Part shown: positions 1 through 4,850 of the stretch, piece after piece
Position numbering within the stretch: position 1 is the stretch's first letter
Layout: the number at the start of each line of letters is the position of its first letter
NCBI GenBank assembly: GCA_021823905.1
Contig: JAKALX010000272.1
Span: 1-5,639, forward strand
Source: Chloroflexota bacterium
GTDB taxonomy: Bacteria > Chloroflexota > Dehalococcoidia > Tepidiformales > Tepidiformaceae
Length of the DNA stretch: 5,639 nt
Reading direction: 5' to 3'
The notes under the pieces: generated by a model
Database searches by the model: none
What the model was told of the DNA's origin: nothing
What the model saw: the letters and a program-made list of their open reading frames with translations, nothing else
Made by a program: the position numbers and the translations under genes

Positions 1-771
1 TCCGGTTGCCGCGACGACGAAGATGCCGGCGTTCCATGCCTTCTCAACCGCGAAGGCCAGGGGGTCGACTCTGTAGTCCTGAGTCGAGTCCGTCCCAAAC
101 GACAGGTTGAGGACCCGGATGTTCATGCCGTTGTCGTTCTTGTGCTGGACGACCCAGTCGATCGCGGCGATCACCTGGGAGACGTCAGTGGCTCCGTCTG
201 AGGATGCAACCTTGAGGCTGAGAATTCGGGCGTCGGGCGCAACGCCGAGGAAGTTGGTCTTATCACCTGCGTACTTCCCTGCAACGGCGCCGCTGCCCCG
301 CCCGGCGATGATGCCGGCGATGAAGGTTCCGTGGCCGTATGTGTCGAGGTTCCTCAGGGTGGGGGCCTGCGACTCGAACGAGAGGTCCGGACCGTGGACA
401 ACCTTGCCCGGCGCATCAAGACCCGGTACTGGCGACGCGCCGGAATCGATAACCGCGACGTCGACGCCTTTTCCCGTAAGGCCGCGCTGCCAGTAGGCCT
501 GGGCGCCTATCGTCTGCGTGATGTTGTACATCGAGCCGGCGTCGGTGGCGTGGTTGTAAGAAGCCGCCGACGCGGAGCCACCGAGCATGACCATGCCCAG
601 AACCAACGCCCCGACGACCGCCCACAATCCTCTGATGGCGTGGCCCCAACTGGTGCCGCGGCCCCAACTGGCGCCGCGCCGTTGGGCGCCGGCTCGAGGC
701 GGCGGGAGGCTGTTCCGGATTCGGTTCGCGGAATTCTGCCCTGGATCTGTGGCCGTTCCGTGGCTCCGCAT
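1..771 (-). CDS. Secreted subtilisin-family (S8) serine protease, N-terminal part, cut by left window edge
   Basis: The first 257 residues of a subtilase, an exported endopeptidase with an Asp/His/Ser triad. The catalytic Asp is D109 in VAVIDSG and the catalytic His is H147 in TYGHGTFIAG. The substrate-binding strand is LNLSFG (221-226). The sequence stops at FVVAATG, just where the oxyanion Asn is expected, so that Asn and the GTSxAAP serine lie outside the window. Residues 49-66 are hydrophobic and end in ASA-A, a good signal-peptidase site after about residue 69. The mature domain then follows almost directly, so I see no large propeptide. The n-region is unusually long (about 46 residues) and Arg-rich. 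It carries a six-residue tandem repeat. The ATG at 771 is chosen because AGGAG sits 6 nt upstream and no other ATG occurs in frame before the hydrophobic core. The residue after the GHGT motif is Phe rather than the common His; this is not the catalytic His. Family is certain; substrate is unknown. Confidence 0.93.
   Translation of the reverse strand, partial: MRSHGTATDPGQNSANRIRNSLPPPRAGAQRRGASWGRGTSWGHAIRGLWAVVGALVLGMVMLGGSASAASYNHATDAGSMYNITQTIGAQAYWQRGLTGKGVDVAVIDSGASPVPGLDAPGKVVHGPDLSFESQAPTLRNLDTYGHGTFIAGIIAGRGSGAVAGKYAGDKTNFLGVAPDARILSLKVASSDGATDVSQVIAAIDWVVQHKNDNGMNIRVLNLSFGTDSTQDYRVDPLAFAVEKAWNAGIFVVAATG
642..677. repeat. Two-copy 18-bp tandem repeat inside the subtilase leader
   Basis: Positions 642-659 and 660-677 are adjacent 18-bp units differing at one base (T versus C). 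On the coding (minus) strand they encode RGASWG and RGTSWG, residues 32-43 of the protease, in the n-region before the signal-peptide hydrophobic core. The unit length is a multiple of three, so copy-number change would keep the frame. Confidence 0.8.
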
Positions 772-1182
772 ATTGTTCTCCTGCTCGTGTTGTCGTTGCG
801 ACTTGAACGCGACTCAACATGAGAATGCTCCTCAACCACGGTGGCGTCAGGAGATGGCGGGTGTCCGTTTCGTGGAAGGTGTTTCGCATGCCCTGCCGAG
901 AGACTTTCGGCGTCCGACGCGACCCGGCGGCCGGTTTCGGGTCCGGCTGCTCGCGGGGAAGAGGCGTGCGGACGAACGCCACAGGTCGCGGGTCCCGCAT
1001 GACAGCATGACGCGGTTGCGCCGATGACGGCTGGCCGCTCTCCAACCGTCCGGATCGGACGCTTGCGAAACTGTCAGACCGCCTGAACGTCGTTCCAAGG
1101 TCGTGCGGTGCAGAACGCCCGCACTTCGGGCTGAAGATTGGTCAGTCCCGCGTCGCGCCTGACGGGGAACACCTTCCGCCAA
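772..1182. other. Intergenic stretch between the PilZ gene and the subtilase gene, no convincing gene
   Basis: About 410 bp on the minus-strand path from the PilZ stop to the subtilase start. The open frames here give Arg/Ser-rich translations with no recognisable domain. What can be seen: a GC hairpin at 921-943 (GACCCG, 11-nt loop, CGGGTC), a 5-bp hairpin at 895-911 (GCCGA, 7-nt loop, TCGGC), and a 5-bp hairpin at 1176-1190 overlapping the PilZ stop. None is followed by a U-run in either orientation, so I do not call an intrinsic terminator. It probably holds the subtilase promoter and a long 5' leader, but I cannot identify -35/-10 elements. Confidence 0.6.
778..782 (-). promoter_or_regulatory. 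Ribosome binding site of the subtilase gene
   Basis: On the minus strand AGGAG is followed by six nucleotides (AACAAT) and then ATG at 771. This fixes the start of the protease despite its long n-region. Confidence 0.75.
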
Positions 1183-1800
1183 TCAGGCGGCTGCTTCGTC
1201 GGCCAGTTCCGCCGCGGCTCTTGCATCTCGCACGAGCTCCCGAACGAAGGCACGCTCAGCGGAATTCACGAGCTCGAACTTGAGGTGCAGTACCGGAATG
1301 CCGGCGGCGGCGCTAATGCCCACCACCTGGCACGGCAGCCTTGCCGAGAATCCCCGGTATGAGATTGCGAGATCGAGAGATTGCCCTTCCGGGCGTCGGT
1401 GGACCGCAACTGCGGCGCCGCCCTGCGAGACGTCGAGCATCACTCCGGGGCAACATTCGCCGCCCTGGCGCACTTCTGTGGCGAGCCGAATCGGGAATCG
1501 TGGGTCCCGGCGCGCGTCGAACGGTTCGAATTGGGCGGCCAGCGAGAACACGTCGCAGCCCCTCTCTGAGCGCACCCACGCCGCTGGAGCGAACTTGCGA
1601 GAGCCCACAGTGCCACGTACCAGCACGACGGACTCTTCCGCGGCGAACTTCGCGCCGCCCGCAATACGCACAGTCGCTTCGCCCCCGTCGAGCGCGACAA
1701 GGGCTCCCTTGAACTGGCATGGACCGTCTTCCGCGAGGCGCACGACCGCCACGAGCAGGCGCTCGTTTCGAAGCGCATTCGAGCTGTTCGGCTCGGGCAT
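1183..1800 (-). CDS. PilZ-domain protein, probable cyclic-di-GMP receptor
   Basis: A 205-residue soluble protein with no signal peptide or membrane segment. Both halves of the PilZ c-di-GMP signature are present: RRDPR (R97-x3-R101), with a further Arg at 105, and DVSQGG (D123-x-S125-x2-G128). In this family the Arg motif and the D/NxSxxG motif clamp an intercalated c-di-GMP dimer, so binding is expected. Residues 1-90 form a beta-rich N-terminal region that could be a YcgR-N/PilZN-like partner domain, but I cannot assign it from sequence alone. The C-terminus is an Ala/Glu-rich helix, a possible partner-binding tail. The gene lies 128 bp downstream of the GGDEF-EAL gene on the same strand, so it may act as its effector. 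Start: ATG at 1800 is preferred; an in-frame GTG at 1830 would add ten residues. Neither has a clear Shine-Dalgarno. No output domain is visible, so the target (motility, polysaccharide, secretion) is unknown. Confidence 0.88.
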   Translation of the reverse strand: MPEPNSSNALRNERLLVAVVRLAEDGPCQFKGALVALDGGEATVRIAGGAKFAAEESVVLVRGTVGSRKFAPAAWVRSERGCDVFSLAAQFEPFDARRDPRFPIRLATEVRQGGECCPGVMLDVSQGGAAVAVHRRPEGQSLDLAISYRGFSARLPCQVVGISAAAGIPVLHLKFELVNSAERAFVRELVRDARAAAELADEAAA

Positions 1801-1807
1801 ACTACTA

Positions 1808-1830
1808 GTGTCGGTCGATAGAATCGACAC
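1808..1830. promoter_or_regulatory. Inverted repeat just upstream of the PilZ start (possible operator or leader hairpin)
   Basis: GTCGAT (1814-1819), three bases, ATCGAC (1823-1828) is a perfect 6-bp dyad. It can alternatively extend to an 8-bp stem, GTGTCGAT/ATCGACAC, with a four-base bulge, spanning 1808-1830. It ends 8 bp from the ATG at 1800 and directly precedes it on the minus strand. A second small dyad, CGATG-AGGG-CATCG (1830-1843), abuts it. Position and symmetry suggest a regulator site or an RNA hairpin covering the weak initiation region; function is inferred only. Confidence 0.4.
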
Positions 1831-1928
1831 GATGAGGGCATCGACGCGACAATTGGCCGCCCGTGGGTCGAGGCTGGCGACAACTTGTCCCCAGCGAGCT
1901 TGCGATGGGCGAGCAGCTAAGCGGTCGG

Positions 1929-4508
1929 CTATGCGGCCTCAGCCGGCGAATCCAGGCCGAGAGCGACGGCTCCATGCGTCGTAAGCCAGGCGAGGAACTC
2001 GGGCCCCGGCATCGGTCGAGCAAAGAGGTAACCCTGTCCGACGTCGCAGCCCAGCGCCCTCAGAGCGGCCATTTGCGCCTCGGTCTCTACGCCTTCAGCC
2101 AGGCTCGTCATTCCGAGGGTGTGGCTCAACTCGACGATCGTTCCCGCGAGCGCCGACGAAGGCGAGTCTACGGCCAGACCGTCGACGAACGGCTTCGCGA
2201 TTTTGATGAGCTCGATAGGCAGGCGGCTGAGTTGGCTCAGCGACGAGTAGCCGGTGCCGAAGTCGTCGAGAGCGAGCCTCACGCCGATTTCGCGAAGCGC
2301 GATCAGCCGCTCGCGGGACCAGGCGGGGAAGGTCATCCCTTCGGTCATCTCGAGAACGAGCCGGTCTGGTTCGACGGAGTACTGCCGCAGCTTGTCGAGG
2401 ACGATTTGCGCGAAGTCCAGTTGTTGAAGGTCGCGGATGGTGATGTTGATCGACACATAAAGGCCGGGTTTGCCAGTGCCGCCGAGATCCTTGAGGAAGC
2501 TGCAGACGGTATCGAGCACGAAGCGCGTTATTGCGGTGATGGAGCCGCTCTCCTCGGCCAGGTCGATGAATTGAGCCGGGGCCAGCAGCCCGCGGGTCGG
2601 GTGATTCCAGCGAATCAACGCCTCCGCGCCGACAACTGACGCCGATCGCAGGTCCACAAATGGTTGGTAGTAGAGCATGAGCTCGCCGTTGGCGACGGCG
2701 CTCCTCAGGTTTGCCGTGAGGTTGTAACGTTCGAGGGTGAGCTGGTGCATTCGCGGGTTGTAGACGGCGAACGTTCGCTTTCCACGCGACTTCGCCTCGT
2801 ACATCGCGATGTCGGCGTTGCGCAACAGCTCTGCCGGATCGTCGGCCGACGCGCTGAAGGCGATCCCGAGTGTTGCGAAGATTGGCATCGAGGCGCCGTC
2901 GATGCTCACGGGCCGCGTGAGATCGTAAAGGAGCGTCTTCGCCAGGCCCGCCAGGATGTCGGGATCACTGCAGTTCGGCACGAAGATCGCGAACTCGTCG
3001 CCGCCGAGGCGCGCGACCGTCCCAGAGGACTGGATGAAGGCTTCCAGACGCCGGCCAACGGTGATCAGCACCTGGTCGCCGGCCGCATGCCCGAGGCTGT
3101 CGTTCACGAGCTTGAAGTCGTCGAGGTCGATGAGGATGAGCGCGCCCCGAGCTCGCAGGCCACCATCGAGCGCCTCGACGACCCGTTGCTGGAAGAGCGC
3201 GCGGTTCGCGAGGCCCGTGAGCGGGTCGTGGAATGCCTGGTGCGCGAGCTGATTCTTCAATTCGCCGAGCGATTTGAGCGACTGCTCGAGGCGGCTGTTC
3301 TCGAGGGCGACGCTGAGGTGATTGGCGAGCGTGCTGGCGAGCTGGAACTCGGCGGGCCCGAACCGGCCGACGTCGCTGAGCCGGTCGCCCAGCACGAGGA
3401 CGCCGATCGGCTGCACCTCGCCGTTCAGCGGCGCGACCATCGCGTCGCGCAAGTCGCGTGCGGCCAGCAGGTGCGCATATGCGCCGGTTGAGTGTGGCCC
3501 CACCAGCGAAACCTCCAGCGGTGGGCCTGAGAACGCGGCAAGGAGCGGCTCCGCGACCTCGGGCGGGAGGCGTTGCAGCGTTTCGACGCGGTCGCCCGGG
3601 CCGATCGTGGTCCTGAAGACGGCTCCCGTTCCCGGCGGCGCGTAGTAGAGCTCGGCGACCGCCGTTCGGAAGGCATCCCTTGCCGGTCGCAGCATGTCGG
3701 CCACCGCGGCTTCGAAGTCGGCCGAGCTGTGAAGCGCGTTCGTCGACTGGTACAGGAAGTCCAGACTGCTTCGGCGTTGCCGTTCGGTTGTATACGCCCA
3801 GCTCGCCAGGTACACACCGACCACCGGCACTGCGAGAAGGGCAAGCGCCGCCGGCTGTTGTGCGAGGACGACGACCGCCAGGAGGCCAAGGCTCGTTGTG
3901 AATACCGTGGAGGTGAGACCGAACGCCATCGGCTGGCGAATCGCGGCCGGGCGCCAGGCGCCCTCGGAGATGCTTATCACGGCGTGAATGAGGACCACAC
4001 CTAGAGCCGAAGCGGACGACGTGGCGGCCAGCGTGTTGAGCCAGGCCGCGGGGCTCGAATCGGCCACGGAAGAGTGCGTTATCTGGAAGACGAGAATCGC
4101 TGCAGTCGCTTCGAGCGCCATCGAGCCGACGTTGAACGCAAGCTTCAGCGGTGGCTGTCTTCGATGCGCGCCAAGCGCCAGGCCCGCGCCGCAGACCTGG
4201 GACATGATCACGACGGTGGGAGTGGTGAGAAAGAGCCCGAGGACCAGCGGGAACTCAAGCAGCGAGAAGCTGTGTGCGTCGCGGCGAAAGTGAAGGTGAA
4301 CGACGAAGACTTCGGCCAGCGCGAAGGCCGCCGTGAGGGCCAGGAACGGCAGTGGTCCCGTTGCGTGGTTGGTGTGGATGTTCCGGATGATTGCGAAGTA
4401 CAGCGCGAGATCAACCAGCAGGATGGCGCTGCTGATACTCCATATGACGACCCGTGGCGACCGCGATCGCTTCCGGGGCGAGGCTCTCCGCAGGAGCCGC
4501 CGGGACAT
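1929..4508 (-). CDS. Membrane-bound GAF-GGDEF-EAL protein (diguanylate cyclase/phosphodiesterase)
   Basis: An 859-residue protein for making and/or degrading c-di-GMP. Order, numbered from the ATG at 4508: basic N-terminus; about eight hydrophobic segments (20-240), including a charged stretch VHLHFRRDAHSF (70-81); a GAF-like sensor domain (about 247-401); a short helical linker; GGDEF domain (418-582) with DPLTGLANR, IDLDDFK and intact GGDEF at 502-506; EAL domain (595-845) with E629-A-L, N688, E720, D748-D749, K769, E805 and Q825. Two deviations: the inhibitory site, normally RxxD five residues before GGDEF, reads QSSG (493-496); and the KID motif after DDFGTGYSSL reads KIA, with Ala at 771. 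The cyclase half should be active without product inhibition; phosphodiesterase activity is less certain. Start: the longest reading begins at GTG 4643, but its Shine-Dalgarno is 17 nt away and the extra 45 residues are very Arg-rich, so the internal ATG with a short basic tail before the first membrane segment is preferred. A PilZ gene follows on the same strand. Confidence 0.93.
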   Translation of the reverse strand: MSRRLLRRASPRKRSRSPRVVIWSISSAILLVDLALYFAIIRNIHTNHATGPLPFLALTAAFALAEVFVVHLHFRRDAHSFSLLEFPLVLGLFLTTPTVVIMSQVCGAGLALGAHRRQPPLKLAFNVGSMALEATAAILVFQITHSSVADSSPAAWLNTLAATSSASALGVVLIHAVISISEGAWRPAAIRQPMAFGLTSTVFTTSLGLLAVVVLAQQPAALALLAVPVVGVYLASWAYTTERQRRSSLDFLYQSTNALHSSADFEAAVADMLRPARDAFRTAVAELYYAPPGTGAVFRTTIGPGDRVETLQRLPPEVAEPLLAAFSGPPLEVSLVGPHSTGAYAHLLAARDLRDAMVAPLNGEVQPIGVLVLGDRLSDVGRFGPAEFQLASTLANHLSVALENSRLEQSLKSLGELKNQLAHQAFHDPLTGLANRALFQQRVVEALDGGLRARGALILIDLDDFKLVNDSLGHAAGDQVLITVGRRLEAFIQSSGTVARLGGDEFAIFVPNCSDPDILAGLAKTLLYDLTRPVSIDGASMPIFATLGIAFSASADDPAELLRNADIAMYEAKSRGKRTFAVYNPRMHQLTLERYNLTANLRSAVANGELMLYYQPFVDLRSASVVGAEALIRWNHPTRGLLAPAQFIDLAEESGSITAITRFVLDTVCSFLKDLGGTGKPGLYVSINITIRDLQQLDFAQIVLDKLRQYSVEPDRLVLEMTEGMTFPAWSRERLIALREIGVRLALDDFGTGYSSLSQLSRLPIELIKIAKPFVDGLAVDSPSSALAGTIVELSHTLGMTSLAEGVETEAQMAALRALGCDVGQGYLFARPMPGPEFLAWLTTHGAVALGLDSPAEAA

Positions 4509-4519
4509 CGCGCGCCTGT

Positions 4520-4651
4520 TCACGGAGCGCCGTCCGTCGCCGGGGATTTGGATTGGCGTCCAGCCACGCGGATGACGCCTTCGCTCGCTCGCGTGGCTGT
4601 CGCGCCGTCGCTCTCTACGGCACTGTGGATCAGTACGTCGCACCGCTGCAC
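4520..4651 (-). CDS. Possible 43-residue leader ORF upstream of the GGDEF-EAL gene
   Basis: A GTG at 4651 lies 9 nt downstream of a perfect AGGAGG (4666-4661) and opens a 43-codon frame ending in TGA at 4520-4522. That stop is 11 nt before the preferred ATG of the GGDEF-EAL gene, a spacing compatible with translational coupling. The peptide (starting MQRCDVLIHSAVESDG) is of mixed composition, unlike the Arg-rich product of the overlapping frame used by the longer GGDEF-EAL start. I recognise no family. The alternative is that the AGGAGG serves the GTG at 4643 despite the long spacing, in which case this ORF is a shadow. Confidence 0.25.
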   Translation of the reverse strand: MQRCDVLIHSAVESDGATATRASEGVIRVAGRQSKSPATDGAP

Positions 4652-4660
4652 TTCGGAGGG

Positions 4661-4666
4661 CCTCCT
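4661..4666 (-). promoter_or_regulatory. Strong Shine-Dalgarno facing the GGDEF-EAL gene
   Basis: AGGAGG on the minus strand, preceded by AA. It is 9 nt from a GTG at 4651 (leader ORF) and 17 nt from the GTG at 4643 (longest GGDEF-EAL frame). The preferred ATG at 4508 is far downstream and has only a weak AGG, so what this site serves decides the true start. It lies in a short self-complementary stretch (GGAGGCCCTCC) that could partly mask it. Confidence 0.5.
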
Positions 4667-4758
4667 TTCCATCATCGGGTGAAACGACGATGAGTTGAGT
4701 TCTCGTTGCTCAGGCGCCCGGTGAATTTCCCGATCCCGTTCTCGCCGCGTGCGACGGT

Positions 4759-4782
4759 CGATATGACATGGCGGGCATATCG
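4759..4782. promoter_or_regulatory. Perfect 7-bp dyad with 10-bp spacer, candidate operator
   Basis: CGATATG-N10-CATATCG. Half-site centres are 17 bp apart, and the element sits near the middle of the region between two divergent genes, where a dimeric helix-turn-helix regulator could control either or both. AT-rich half-sites stand out in this GC-rich background. No regulator gene is in the window. Confidence 0.45.
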
Positions 4783-4822
4783 CAACGACCATGACCCCGG
4801 AGTACAGTCGATTCCGACACAA

Positions 4823-4837
4823 GGGGCGGTATGCCCC
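4823..4837 (+). promoter_or_regulatory. Leader hairpin directly before the AOR ribosome binding site
   Basis: GGGGC-GGTAT-GCCCC forms a 5-bp G/C-only stem with a 5-nt loop, ending 3 nt before the GGAGG at 4841. A smaller stem, GTCG-ATTC-CGAC, lies just upstream at 4807-4818. The placement could affect translation of the AOR gene. It does not resemble a riboswitch fold that I can recognise. Confidence 0.4.
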
Positions 4838-4840
4838 GCT

Positions 4841-4845
4841 GGAGG
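4841..4845 (+). promoter_or_regulatory. Ribosome binding site of the AOR gene
   Basis: GGAGG followed by five nucleotides (AATCC) and ATG at 4851. This places the start at 4851 rather than at the upstream in-frame ATG near 4791, which lacks such a site. Confidence 0.8.
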
Positions 4846-4850
4846 AATCC

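Larger units (their letters stand above)
4652..4850. other. Divergent promoter region between the GGDEF-EAL and AOR genes
   Basis: About 200 bp that must hold promoters for both directions if each gene has its own. It contains two dyads with identical 10-bp spacers (4672-4693 and 4759-4782), the AOR leader hairpin (4823-4837) and both Shine-Dalgarno sequences. A weak minus-strand promoter match (TTGCGA at 4785-4780, TATCGA at 4763-4758, 16 bp apart) straddles the larger dyad but is too poor to call. Confidence 0.55.

Noticed and set aside
841..960. Possible c-di-GMP (GEMM-type) riboswitch upstream of the subtilase on the minus strand
   Set aside because: Fragments such as CGAAACC and GGACGCCGAAAG faintly recall the motif, but the stems and the tetraloop/receptor do not line up. 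A covariance-model search with the GEMM families would decide.
847..1182. Minus-strand 111-codon frame in the gap between PilZ and subtilase
   Set aside because: Arg/Ser-rich translation, no recognisable motif and no clear ribosome binding site; treated as non-coding.
1176..1190. Hairpin CCGCC-AATCA-GGCGG at the PilZ stop as a terminator
   Set aside because: The stem is only 5 bp and is not followed by a U-run on the minus strand.
1846..1889. Direct repeat GCGACAA (1846 and 1877) and small palindrome GACAACTTGTC in the gap before PilZ
   Set aside because: Seven-base repeats and an 11-base palindrome are short enough to arise by chance and have no supporting promoter elements.
1863..3491. 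Two long plus-strand open frames (1863-2639 and 2664-3491)
   Set aside because: They lie antisense to the clear GGDEF-EAL gene, show no domains, and have the Arg/Glu/Val composition typical of the reverse complement of a GC-rich gene.
4758..4785. Sigma-70-like promoter TTGCGA-16-TATCGA on the minus strand
   Set aside because: Only 4/6 and 3/6 matches to consensus, so it is likely chance in this length of sequence.
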